A DNA stretch of 64,000 nucleotides from Streptomyces zingiberis (GTDB lineage Bacteria > Actinomycetota > Actinomycetes > Streptomycetales > Streptomycetaceae): assembly GCF_012034935.1 (NCBI RefSeq), contig NZ_JAATEN010000023.1:1-64000 (forward strand), read 5' to 3'. The translations under genes and the position numbers were made by a program. Below the pieces are notes generated by a model. It searched no databases. It was not told the origin of the DNA and saw only the letters and a list, made by a program, of their open reading frames with translations. Shown here one piece after another: positions 52,103 to 60,516 of this stretch; the first letter of the stretch is position 1; every line of letters begins with the position of its first letter.

Positions 52103-53370
52103 CAGGCAGCCAGGGTGAAGTCGTCGGGGTCGAGGGACACGCGGAGGTGCGGGGCGAGGAGGTGGCCGGCGAGCAGCGGGGGCACAGCGTTGCCGATCTG
52201 GGAGAACTTCTGGCCCTTGTTTCCCTGCCAGGGGTAGTCGGCGGGGAAGGTCTGGAGGATGCCGGCTTCGCGGGCGGTGATCCGGATCGGCTCCGGCGCG
52301 GCCTGGGCCTCGTCCTCTGGCCGGGTGCCGATGGGCTCGGCGATCCAGGTGCACTCGTTCGCCCGATGCCCGAAGAACAGCGTCCCGGCCGGCTCCTCGA
52401 TCGATCTGACGGTGGCGTTGGCCTGGTTGTTGCTGCGCAGGGACCAGGACCAGCGGTGTGCCTCGGCGGTGAACGTGGGAGCCGGGGCGGTGGCCGAACG
52501 GTTCTCTTTGGGGCGCGTGGCCCAGCCCGACCCTTCGCGCCGGGAGGCCAGGACGATCTCCGCGCCGACGCGGGGTGCCCAGGTGCCGCGATCGCGGGCG
52601 TCGGAGAGGGTCTTGCGTGAGCCGGAGGGGAAGGGCTCGGGGCCGCCTCCTGGTCCGCCGCCTGCACACACCGTGGGGACGGGCCGGTCGGTGGCGCCCC
52701 AGCCGAGAGCCTCGGCCATGGACACCCATCGGGCGCGGCCCGGCCCGAACAGTGAATGGGGCTCGGCGACCTGGGCGTGGGTGGGCGCGGGCGGTTCGGC
52801 CGTACGGACGCGGGAAGCGAGCAGGATCGCGCGCCTTCTCGTCTGGGGTACGCCGTAGTCGGCGGCGTTGAGAATGCCGGTCCACACAGAGAATCCCCAC
52901 CGGCGGAGGATGGCCGCGTACTGGCGCCACAGCGGCAACACGTCGGGGACCTCCTCCATCGCGACCCACTCCGGTTCGCCCACCGTGTTCAGGGCGCGGA
53001 GGTAGCGCATGGGCTCGGCGGCCAGCAGGCTGCGCTCGTCCCGGCAAGAGGCGAGCAGCTTGGCGCGGGTATCGCGGCCGGCGGCGAGATCCGCGACGGC
53101 CTGGTGCACCAGCGGCTGGTCCACCAAGCCGAGGCGCTTGCCGGCCATCGACCACGCCTGACACGGAGGACTCGCAATGAGCCCGACGGTCCGTCCGAGG
53201 AACGGCCGGACGGGATACATGGCCACGTCCGTGCGAATCGTCAACTGCCCTGCTGCCGCACGGGTCTTGCAGGCCCACTCGTCCCATTCCAGCCCGATGT
53301 CCCGTACGCCGAGGACGTTCAGAGCGTGGCTCCATCCACCCGGTCCCGCAAACAGGTCCAGAGTGATCAA
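52102..53370 (-). CDS. C5-cytosine DNA methyltransferase
   Basis: A 422-residue methyltransferase. Motif I is DLFAGPGGWSHAL (residues 5-17), motif IV is ASPPCQAWSMAGKR with catalytic Cys70, motif VI is EWVAMEEVPDVL, motif VIII is GVPQTRRRAILLASR, and motif X is QIGNAVPPLLAGHLLAP. The target recognition region lies between motifs VIII and IX. No cognate restriction endonuclease is adjacent, so it is probably a self-protecting (anti-restriction) or orphan methylase of the element. It overlaps the PAPS-reductase-like gene by ATGA (53367-53370). Confidence 0.92.
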   Translation of the reverse strand: MITLDLFAGPGGWSHALNVLGVRDIGLEWDEWACKTRAAAGQLTIRTDVAMYPVRPFLGRTVGLIASPPCQAWSMAGKRLGLVDQPLVHQAVADLAAGRDTRAKLLASCRDERSLLAAEPMRYLRALNTVGEPEWVAMEEVPDVLPLWRQYAAILRRWGFSVWTGILNAADYGVPQTRRRAILLASRVRTAEPPAPTHAQVAEPHSLFGPGRARWVSMAEALGWGATDRPVPTVCAGGGPGGGPEPFPSGSRKTLSDARDRGTWAPRVGAEIVLASRREGSGWATRPKENRSATAPAPTFTAEAHRWSWSLRSNNQANATVRSIEEPAGTLFFGHRANECTWIAEPIGTRPEDEAQAAPEPIRITAREAGILQTFPADYPWQGNKGQKFSQIGNAVPPLLAGHLLAPHLRVSLDPDDFTLAA

Positions 53371-54299
53371 GAGGCCAGTCCGAAGTCGTCCTGGGCCAGC
53401 TCGACTTCACCGCGGCAGGCCCACGGGGAACAACCGTCGATGACGCCCTGCTCCAGTTCCTCAAGGTCCGGTCCGGTGTCGGTGAGTTCCTCCTGCATCG
53501 CCGCCCATTCGGCGGCGGTGACGTGGTCGATCGGGGCTTCGCTGAGAGGGACGCGGGAGCGGTGGAGAAACGCCTCACCGAGCAGCCTGTTGCCGGTGGC
53601 GTTGGCGCGGGCGTTCCCCTTGCGGATGGCCGCATCGAACTCCACCACGTCTTCCCATTCCTCAGGGGAGTTGTCGCGGATATTCCGCCATTGGGCGTTT
53701 CCGTGGAACGGGCACCCGAGGCAGCTCGACTTCGGGGTGTCGGCCAGCCCGAGCGAGGTCAGGTAGCGAACGCAGTCGGATCGCGACCAGCCCATATCGA
53801 TGAGCGGGTGCCGGTTGCGCATGTACTTCACATCGGCGTCCTTGGCCCGATGGAATTCATCGGTGGAAATGCCGACCCACTGCTCGACGAACACGCCCTT
53901 GGGGATGCGTGCCGGATAGGGGTAGCCGAGGAGTTCCCGGACTTTCTTCTTGATCGGCTTTATTTTGTATTCCCCGGTGCATTGGCGCCTGGTCATACCG
54001 GGTCTGGCATCCTTGTTGAGGACGTAGAGCGGCATGGACGCGAATCGGTGGTCCGGGTCCAGGGCGTCCTTGCGAATGTTTCCGGAGGAGACGCGCAGGA
54101 CAGGTATGCCTGCGGGTTCGGCTATCTCGCGTTCCAGGCGGTCTAGATGTGCATATACGGCCCTGGGTTCCCATCCTGTGTCGGCGAAAATCGCGTAGTC
54201 GACCTTGGGGAGAATTCGTTTGGCTGACAGGGCGAGCATGGCGCTGGACTGAATCCCGGCGCCTAGTGAAATTGCTCGGAAAGCGGGACGTTCGGAAAT
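53367..54299 (-). CDS. PAPS-reductase-like ATP-pyrophosphatase, AUU start proposed
   Basis: A 310-residue protein if started at ATT 54299. The first in-frame ATG (54239) would remove half the phosphate-binding loop, which reads RAISLGAGIQSSAMLAL across that ATG, the classic loop of phage and mobile-element PAPS-reductase-like proteins. GAAGGA lies 6 bases before the ATT, and no ATG, GTG or TTG exists upstream in frame before a stop. Later motifs include ADTGWEPRAVYAHLDRL, PGMTRRQCTGEYKIKPIKK and the cysteine pair SCLGCPFHG. The substrate is unknown; relatives act in nucleic-acid thiolation or sulfur chemistry. It overlaps the hydrolase gene by 37 bases. Confidence 0.75.
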   Translation of the reverse strand: MSERPAFRAISLGAGIQSSAMLALSAKRILPKVDYAIFADTGWEPRAVYAHLDRLEREIAEPAGIPVLRVSSGNIRKDALDPDHRFASMPLYVLNKDARPGMTRRQCTGEYKIKPIKKKVRELLGYPYPARIPKGVFVEQWVGISTDEFHRAKDADVKYMRNRHPLIDMGWSRSDCVRYLTSLGLADTPKSSCLGCPFHGNAQWRNIRDNSPEEWEDVVEFDAAIRKGNARANATGNRLLGEAFLHRSRVPLSEAPIDHVTAAEWAAMQEELTDTGPDLEELEQGVIDGCSPWACRGEVELAQDDFGLAS

Positions 54300-55228
54300 G
54301 ACGGGTCCTTCGGGAGGTGAGAGTCAGCGTCTGGCCCGGTGGCGAGGTGGGCGATGCGCGCGCTGATGAGTGCGGGGTGGCGGATGGGCAGGGCGTGCGT
54401 GGTGCGCGGGAGGATCTCCAGACGGGACCTGCTCAGGCGATCGGCCAGCTGCCTCGTGTGGGTGGCGGGGATGTGCTGGTCGTCCGCGCCGGCCATCAGC
54501 AGCAGTCGCCCGCCGAGCTGCTCCAGCGTGGGCAGGTGGCGGGCCCGGTAGCGGCGGAGGGACTGCCAGAGCGCGGCGAGATCGGCGGTGGGTGTGTGGC
54601 GTACGCCGTGACGGCACGGCGGCGGCCCGTCGTCCGGCCCGGTGCCGGGGCGGGGGGTAAGGGTGTAGCGGTGGGTGTCCGGCAGCAGGCGTCGCACCCG
54701 GTCTACCGCCTGGGGTGCGTAGGCGCAGGTCAGGGCGAACAGGCTGCGTCCGGCGGCCAGAAGCAGGGCGCGCGGGCTGCGGCCGGGCAGCACGCTCGCG
54801 CCGTGGGCGGTGGCCGACAGCAGCACCATGCCCCGGATCCGGGGCAGAAGCTGGGGGTGCAGTGCGGCGAGTTCCTGGAGGACGAGTGCGCCCAGGGAGT
54901 GGCCGGCGAGCACCAGCGGTCCGGTGGGGGCGAGGGCGCGCAGGATGTGGTGCAGGTCGTCGGCGAGCTGCTCGATGGTCAGCGGTGCTTGGCCGCGCGG
55001 GGTGCGGCCGTGCGCGCGCTGGTCGTAGCGCAGCACGTTGAAGCCCAGGCTGGTCAGGTGCCGGGTGTGGAGGCGCCACAGGTCCGCGGTGACCGACGCG
55101 CCGTGCACCAGCACGATCGTTGCGCCGTTGGGCTGCGGGCGGGCTGGGATGTCGCGGTAGACGGACAGTGCCGTGCCGTCAGCGGTGGGGACCGACAACA
55201 CCTCCGTGGCAGAACGCGGATTGAGCAC
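54263..55228 (-). CDS. Alpha/beta hydrolase
   Basis: A 321-residue hydrolase. The GTG at 55228 follows CGGAG; an ATG at 55273 is possible. The oxyanion motif HGAS (about residues 42-45), the nucleophile elbow LAGHSLGAL (Ser111), an acid in MAGADDQHIPATH and the histidine in TTHALPIRHP form a full catalytic set. Such enzymes hydrolyse esters or lactones; the substrate cannot be inferred. It is unusual cargo among DNA-transaction genes and may act on host metabolites or signalling lactones. Confidence 0.85.
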   Translation of the reverse strand: MLNPRSATEVLSVPTADGTALSVYRDIPARPQPNGATIVLVHGASVTADLWRLHTRHLTSLGFNVLRYDQRAHGRTPRGQAPLTIEQLADDLHHILRALAPTGPLVLAGHSLGALVLQELAALHPQLLPRIRGMVLLSATAHGASVLPGRSPRALLLAAGRSLFALTCAYAPQAVDRVRRLLPDTHRYTLTPRPGTGPDDGPPPCRHGVRHTPTADLAALWQSLRRYRARHLPTLEQLGGRLLLMAGADDQHIPATHTRQLADRLSRSRLEILPRTTHALPIRHPALISARIAHLATGPDADSHLPKDPSFPNVPLSEQFH

Positions 55229-55365
55229 AGAGGGACTCCGGAGAGGGATTAGTTGAGTCCGGGCGCCGTCCATGCGGCGCTTGGGTGGGAAGTCGTCCGG
55301 TCCACATGGCGGCTGGCCACGTGAAACGGGCGGGGCCAAGGAGCGGGCTTCGCGGGCTCGGGCGC

Positions 55366-55840
55366 TCAGCGGCGGCGGGCACTCGGCGCGCTGCTGTCCT
55401 GAGCGGTGGGGTGTGCGGTGAAGTGCCGCGGTGGCGCGGGTGGCCACAGGTGGGTCACCGAGGCCGGGAAGGTGGCCTGAGCGAGGTGGTTGAGGACGGC
55501 CAGCCCTTTGTGGGTCAGTGCCAGGCGCTGGCCGATGAGAGATGCGGGGTGGGCGGCTGCGTCGCGGTAGGCCAGGCCCTTGCGTTCCAGGGCGTGCCAC
55601 GTGGTGATCGCGATGTGTGACGAGGTCTGGGTGTCCACGTACGGCGAGCCGTTACTCCGCAGCCGGACCCGGCTGGGTGTCCGGGCGAGGACCCGCAGGG
55701 CGGCGCGCTGCTGCCAGCTCAGGCGGCGCGCGATGGCGGACAGCCCGGAGGCGGAGAACGGCGGTTCGGCAGGGCCGCAGGGCTGGGTGTCGCCACTCCG
55801 TGGAAGGGGAGGGCGGGCGGGGTGGCGGGGCGCCGGTCAT
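55366..55840 (-). pseudogene. Winged-helix-like protein lacking a canonical start
   Basis: Protein-like sequence runs from about 55770 (SASGLSAIARRLSWQQRAAL) through ARTPSRVRLRSNGSPYVDTQ and HALERKGLAYRDAAAHPASL to the stop at 55366. In this frame no ATG, GTG or TTG occurs before GTG 55638, inside the domain, and the frame continues upstream to the TGA that ends the preceding gene. A different frame starts with an ATGA-coupled ATG at 55840 (TGAPPPRPPSPSTEW), which would need a single-base shift to join. It may be frameshifted, read through, or started at a non-standard codon. Its domain matches the C-terminus of the preceding gene. Confidence 0.5.
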
Positions 55841-56679
55841 CGCGTGCGTCCCGCGGCCTGCTTCGTTGCTGGAGGCGTTACCGCCGCTGCTTGGGTGACG
55901 GATGTGGAGGGGTTGTGATGGGCGAGGGCACGGTGGCCTTTGGCGGTGACCTGGAGGCGCTGGCCCTGGTGCAGGGACGTCGTGGTGTCCACGCCGACGA
56001 GTTCTCGCTTGATCAGGGCGTTGAGCGTGGCGACGTTCACGGTGGCCCTGTCCTTGTCGATGGCCTTGAGCACGCCGTATCGGCTGATCACGTAGCGGAT
56101 GCCGCCGCCTGCGGACAGCCGGGCGAGGACGGCGTACTGGCTGTCCGTGATCTTCGGCGGTGGGATCGCCTGGTTCTGGTTCTGTTCGGCGTGCTGCTTC
56201 AGGTCCCGGGTGATGCCGCTGGCGAGGTAGTAGCAGCCGGTGTGGGCCAGGTCGAGCTGATGGGCGGCATCCGCGAGGTGCCCCGCCATGGCCGGGACTG
56301 CCTCCGCGTGCCGTGCCTGGCGCACGGCTGCTTCATCGGTCGGCGGGCCGGGAAACGCGGCGCCCTCCAGCGGATTGGTTTCCAGCGCGCAGGCCAGGTC
56401 GGATGCGGCGATGCTGGCGGCGGAGACGACAGAGGCGAGTGCTTCCAGAGACGGGCGGCTGCCGGGTACCGCGGTGTACTGACTGCCGTCGAGGGCGCCG
56501 AGGCGTTCCATGGCCCGTTGGACCAGCTCGTGGGTGGCCACGATCTTCGAGGTGAGCTGCTGCCGGGCGTTGGTGCCGGGTGTGAGGGTGAGGGAGCGGA
56601 TCTCGCTGTGCAGGTCCTCGAAATCGCTGCCGAGCTGCCGCAGGCGGGCGATCTCGGCGTTCAGATCGATCTGTTGCAT
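55837..56679 (-). CDS. Hypothetical protein with C-terminal winged-helix-like domain
   Basis: A 280-residue protein. The N-terminal part is helical (MQQIDLNAEIARLRQLGSDF, likely a coiled coil). A second helical region spans about residues 75-165. The C-terminus (SQYAVLARLSAGGGIRYVIS to ATLNALIKRELVGVDTTTSL and GQRLQVTAKGHRALAHHN) has the layout of a winged helix. The next gene carries a similar domain in the same order, suggesting duplication. ATG 56679 is the start. Its function is unknown; element-specific DNA binding is a reasonable guess. Confidence 0.6.
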   Translation of the reverse strand: MQQIDLNAEIARLRQLGSDFEDLHSEIRSLTLTPGTNARQQLTSKIVATHELVQRAMERLGALDGSQYTAVPGSRPSLEALASVVSAASIAASDLACALETNPLEGAAFPGPPTDEAAVRQARHAEAVPAMAGHLADAAHQLDLAHTGCYYLASGITRDLKQHAEQNQNQAIPPPKITDSQYAVLARLSAGGGIRYVISRYGVLKAIDKDRATVNVATLNALIKRELVGVDTTTSLHQGQRLQVTAKGHRALAHHNPSTSVTQAAAVTPPATKQAAGRTR

Positions 56680-56708
56680 GGTGCTGTTCCGGGGAGGGGA
56701 CGTGGTGG

Positions 56709-57305
56709 TTAGCGGCGGCGCCGCTGGGCCTGGCCCGGGGAGGGCAGCGCGGGCGCGGACGGAGGGCGCGAGGGCGCGGGCGGGATGTCCTGGAGGGTCG
56801 GGATCCCGAGGTCGACGCGCACGTTGACGCCGTAGGAGTAAAGGTGGGTCTCGGCACGGACGACCGCACTCACGCCGTCGGATTCGCTCAGCTCGGCAGA
56901 CAGTGTGTAATTCTGCGACGCCTTGGTGGGGGTGAAGCCATTCTGGGCGAGGACATCGCCGGCGCGGTCCGTGAGGGCGGTGGCGGTGACTGTGCCGTCG
57001 TGGAAGCGGATGGTCGCCTCGGGCTCAGCGCTGTTGGCGCTCGGGTGGCGTGTGGTCCAGGCGAGGTCGACGAGGTCCAGGGTGTGGGCCATGAGCCCAT
57101 AGGCCGCGACACCGGCGCGTTCGTGCGCGTCCTCGCCAGTCTGGGGTGGCAGGAGGTAGAGCGTGCGGCCCTGGTGCTCGCGGGCGGTGAATCCCGCCCC
57201 GGTCAGCATGCGGGCGGCGTTGCGGATAGGGCGGTTGACGATGACGAAGGTCCATCCGTCGTCGGTCGAGCCGATGAAGACGTCGTGGTGGTCGGTGATG
57301 GCCAT
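56709..57305 (-). CDS. Hypothetical element protein
   Basis: A 198-residue protein with start at 57305 and no membrane segment. The first half (FVIVNRPIRNAARMLTGAGF) may form a small alpha/beta domain, and a Tyr/Val-rich beta region (SAVVRAETHLYSYGVNVRVD) follows. The C-terminus is Pro/Arg-rich. No family recognised. It lies in a run of leftward genes with spacers of 20-30 bases, so it is probably in the same transcript as its neighbours. Confidence 0.6.
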   Translation of the reverse strand: MAITDHHDVFIGSTDDGWTFVIVNRPIRNAARMLTGAGFTAREHQGRTLYLLPPQTGEDAHERAGVAAYGLMAHTLDLVDLAWTTRHPSANSAEPEATIRFHDGTVTATALTDRAGDVLAQNGFTPTKASQNYTLSAELSESDGVSAVVRAETHLYSYGVNVRVDLGIPTLQDIPPAPSRPPSAPALPSPGQAQRRRR

Positions 57306-57324
57306 AGCAGTCCGGGTGGTCGGG

Positions 57325-57843
57325 TCAGCGGCAGAGCGGGCGCGGATTGGTACGCGCCGCTGTGGTGGGCGGTGGTGGAGTGGAGCCTTGGGATCCGGGT
57401 GGCGGGTTGGGGCCGGTCAGTGAGGCGCGGGCCTCGTCCAGGGCCTGGTGGGCGTGGCTCAGGTGCGCGTGCAGGTCCCTGTGGCGGTCGATCGCGTCGA
57501 GTTGCCAGTCGAGGGAGGCTCGGGCGCCGGGCTTGGCGCGTGCGGCGAGCGGGGTGAGGGCAAGGGTGTAGTGGGCCACGGCACGGCCGACATGTCCTGC
57601 GGTCTGGCTGAGGGTTTCGGCCGGATGCCGGGCGGAGGAGGTCTGCTGGTCCTCGTTGAGGTGGTGGTGGGCGTCTGCGGCGAGTCGGATGGCGAGGTGG
57701 CCGAGCAGCTCGATGTGGCGCAGGGCGGTGAAGAACCCACCGGGGCCGCCGGCGATGCGGTGTTCGCGGATGTCGGCGATGACCGCGTCGAGTGCATCGT
57801 GCACAGTCAGATCGTCGAGATCGCTGGGTTCATACGGGGCGAT
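57325..57843 (-). CDS. Hypothetical helical protein, AUC start proposed
   Basis: A 172-residue protein if started at ATC 57843, which has AGGAG seven bases upstream. The first conventional start in frame is GTG 57804, which has no ribosome binding site and removes the protein-like APYEPSDLDDLTVHDALDAV beginning. The body is predicted all-helical with many His and Ala (HIELLGHLAIRLAADAHHHL) and ends in a Pro/Thr tail. No family recognised. Confidence 0.55.
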   Translation of the reverse strand: MAPYEPSDLDDLTVHDALDAVIADIREHRIAGGPGGFFTALRHIELLGHLAIRLAADAHHHLNEDQQTSSARHPAETLSQTAGHVGRAVAHYTLALTPLAARAKPGARASLDWQLDAIDRHRDLHAHLSHAHQALDEARASLTGPNPPPGSQGSTPPPPTTAARTNPRPLCR

Positions 57844-57902
57844 GAGCCGTCTCCTGGGGGAAGTTGAGGAAGAACAGGACGCTCAGGACCGGGCCACCGT
57901 TC

Positions 57903-59696
57903 CTAGGCCGTGGTGCCGAAGTCGCTCTGTTTCGGCGCTGCCTTGGCTATGGCGCGGGCGGTGATGGCCTTTGAGGCGCGGGCGGATGCAGTGGCCAGCT
58001 CGTCGGCGCCGGGCTCGAGGTACCAGGGGCGCAGGTCGAGCATGGCGGCGCGCATGCCGGTGGCGAAGCAGAGCGCGGTGCCCTTGGGCAGGGCGCGGAT
58101 CGCGTCGGCGGGCAGGATCCGCTCCTGCCGCATCGACACGGAGGTCGATGTGCCGGACTCGGAGCGGGAGGTGGAGGTGGTCTCCACGTCGTGGTCGCCG
58201 ATCAGCCGGCTCAGCTTGTCGGCGAAGTCGGGGTCGTCGATGCCGGAGCCGATGACCTTGACGGTGGAGGCGGACCACATTGCGTCCATGCCCGCGTCGC
58301 CCCACACTTTCTGGCCCTGGCGATAGGACTGCAGGATGGTAATCGGGATGATGCCGCGCGAGCCCAAGTGGCTGTACAGGTCGGGGAGGTCGCTGATCTT
58401 GCAGACGTTTGCGGCCTCGTCGAGGATCGCGAGCATCGGCGGGTCGAGCCGTCCGCCGGCGCGCTCGGCCTGTGCGGTCGCGGCCCGCATCACGGAGTCC
58501 GCGCATGCGGCGATCAACGCTGAGGCTCCTCCTCCGCCGTCCTTGGAGAGCAGGTAGAGCGTGTCGGTGGAGTTGACGAACGCCGACGGCTGGAACTCCG
58601 GAAGGTCTGTCTGTGGGGTGACCCATGCGGCGATCTCGCTGTTGAGCAGGGCGGCGGCGTACTGGCGGGCGGTCTCGTAGATGCCGTCCCTGGTTTCCGG
58701 CGGGCCTTCCACGGTGCCCTTGAGCTGTGCGGCGACGGCGGTGAAGCGGTGGTCTCGGAGGATGTCGAGCGGGGTGCGGTCGGCGGGGAAGGCGAGCCAC
58801 TGCATGACATCCGTGATCGGGCGGTCGTCGAGGGCTGCGGCGAGGAAGAGCTGGGAGAGGATGTTCGATCCGGCCTTGGACCAGAAGTCGCCCTGCTGGC
58901 TCGCGTCCACGGACGCGGCGAGGAAGTGGCCGGCCAACCTGCCTGCGCCGTCCAGCGTCTTGGCGTCGGCGAGGGGATTCCACCACATCTGGCGTTCGGC
59001 GTGTGCGATCTGCTGCGGGTCCATGGACCAGACACGCCCCACCGCCGCGCGGGCATCGAGGGTGGCGGTGTAGGCATCGCCTGCGGCCTTGTTGGAGGTC
59101 AGCAGGACCGGGCCCGGCGCGGCCAGGATCGAGGGGATGGCGAGGCTGGTGGTCTTGCCGGAGCGCGGAGCCATGATCGCCACCGCGACGTCCTCGTATC
59201 CCATGCGGACCTCGTGCCGGGTCCCCTGCAGGTTGCCGAGGAGGATGCCGGTGTCCTTCGCGTCGATGTGCTTGGCGGTCTTCAGACTCGGACGCAGGGA
59301 GCGGGCCTTGGCGGTGATCGCCTTGGCCATCAGGGGCTCGATGTCCTTCGGTTTCGCCATCCCGGCGATCTTCTTCTTACGACCGCCACTGCGATTGTTG
59401 TGGCGGGAGAACAGCACGCCGGCCACGCCACCGAGCGCGAGCAGGGCTGTGATCGGGACGATACGAGCGCCGATCAACAGGGACGTTTCTCCGGCCTGCG
59501 GCCAGAGCCGGCCGGGATGGAGGAGGGCCGTGGTCGGCTGGTAGGGCGCCCAGTTGTGTCCGGTGGCCCAAGCGGTGATGTTGCCGCTGAGCCAGGCGAG
59601 GTGAGACAGGGGCACGACGACGCCGAGCACTGCCAGAAGGAGGCGGAAGGCGACGTCGTAGCCGTCGTTGGAGGAGCTGTTGGCGGGAGAAGGCAA
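57903..59696 (-). CDS. VirD4/TraG-type type IV coupling protein
   Basis: A 597-residue protein with two N-terminal membrane helices (RLLLAVLGVVVPLSHLAWLS and IVPITALLALGGVAGVLFS), Walker A VAIMAPRSGKTTS (residues about 172-184), Walker B PPMLAILDEAANV, and a TraG-type C-terminal region (IIPITILQSYRQGQKVWG, SIKVIGSG-like TVKVIGSGIDD). It should couple a relaxosome to a type IV secretion channel, an ATPase acting at the inner membrane. Streptomyces elements more often use FtsK-like TraB for double-stranded transfer; this gene points to a single-strand, VirB/D4-type system. TTG 59696 is used as the start, with low certainty. Confidence 0.88.
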   Translation of the reverse strand: MPSPANSSSNDGYDVAFRLLLAVLGVVVPLSHLAWLSGNITAWATGHNWAPYQPTTALLHPGRLWPQAGETSLLIGARIVPITALLALGGVAGVLFSRHNNRSGGRKKKIAGMAKPKDIEPLMAKAITAKARSLRPSLKTAKHIDAKDTGILLGNLQGTRHEVRMGYEDVAVAIMAPRSGKTTSLAIPSILAAPGPVLLTSNKAAGDAYTATLDARAAVGRVWSMDPQQIAHAERQMWWNPLADAKTLDGAGRLAGHFLAASVDASQQGDFWSKAGSNILSQLFLAAALDDRPITDVMQWLAFPADRTPLDILRDHRFTAVAAQLKGTVEGPPETRDGIYETARQYAAALLNSEIAAWVTPQTDLPEFQPSAFVNSTDTLYLLSKDGGGGASALIAACADSVMRAATAQAERAGGRLDPPMLAILDEAANVCKISDLPDLYSHLGSRGIIPITILQSYRQGQKVWGDAGMDAMWSASTVKVIGSGIDDPDFADKLSRLIGDHDVETTSTSRSESGTSTSVSMRQERILPADAIRALPKGTALCFATGMRAAMLDLRPWYLEPGADELATASARASKAITARAIAKAAPKQSDFGTTA

Positions 59697-59731
59697 AGGG
59701 AATGAGCGCTTCCGGGAGGGGGCGACGGCGA

Positions 59732-60516
59732 TCAGCGGGCGGGGCCCGGGCTGGCCGGAGGACGTCGCGGGGCAGGTGGTGCCGTCGGCGGGGCGGGACG
59801 TCGGGCGGCGAGGGCGTGCACCCGCTCCTCCAGGGCCAAGGCGACCTGGACGGCAGGCAGTTCCCGGTATGTGCGGGCGATGAGCTTGGTGCCGTAGCCG
59901 GGGATGCTGAACGGGTTGCTGGTGCGTGGGAGGGGGCTGGGGTCGGCGAGCGCGGCAGCGAACGCGGTGATCAGGTGCGGTGGGGTGTGCTCACCGAAGC
60001 GGGCCTGCCACACCGGTCCTTGGGGCTCACTGAGCGTGGTGGTGGCCCACCAGCAGTTGGATGTTGCGCTGACGCAGTACTCGACGTGGGCCGTGCCGTC
60101 GGGTGAAACGAGCCCGTCCTTGCCGGGAACGGTCTCCAATCTGCCATCAGGAGCGGTTCGTACGGGGCGACATGGGCGGTTGGGATGTTGCCCGGGTCGG
60201 TCAGGGCGTCGGTCAGGGCCGCAATGATTTCGACCGGGGTGCGGGCCCCGAAGCTGGCGTACCAGGCAGGCCGGTCCCGCTCGGGTGCGTGATGCAGGGT
60301 CCACCATTGCCCGTCGGGGTCGGGCTCCAGACGCAAGCGGGCCTTCTGGTCCGGGCTGGAGAGGATCACGCGGGGCATCAGGGGGTCGTGGCCGTAGCTC
60401 CAGCCGCAGGCGCGGTGCAGGGGGACGGTGACCCATGCGGGATCGCCGGCGCCGGCCAGGTGACGCGGGGCGACGAAGTCGACCTCCACAGTCTCGGGCG
60501 TCTGAGGCTCAGTCAT
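59732..60516 (-). pseudogene. DUF317 protein interrupted by a frameshift
   Basis: The first frame, from ATG 60516, reads TVEVDFVAPRHLAGAGDPAW to TAHVAPYEPLLMADW. The continuation, LETVPGKDGLVSPDGTAHVE to YRELPAVQVALALEERVHAL, lies in another frame ending at 59732. One missing G in GCAGATTGGAGACCG (about 60135-60150) explains the break: TGG-GAG-ACC would join them. Two intact paralogues at 61.1 and 62.3 kb show the same order of motifs without interruption. ATG 60516 overlaps the upstream gene's stop codon. It may be a true pseudogene or a sequencing error. Confidence 0.75.

Noticed and set aside
53367..54239. Starting the PAPS-reductase-like gene at ATG 54239
   Set aside because: This start would remove the first half of the nucleotide-binding loop, and no ribosome binding site precedes it.
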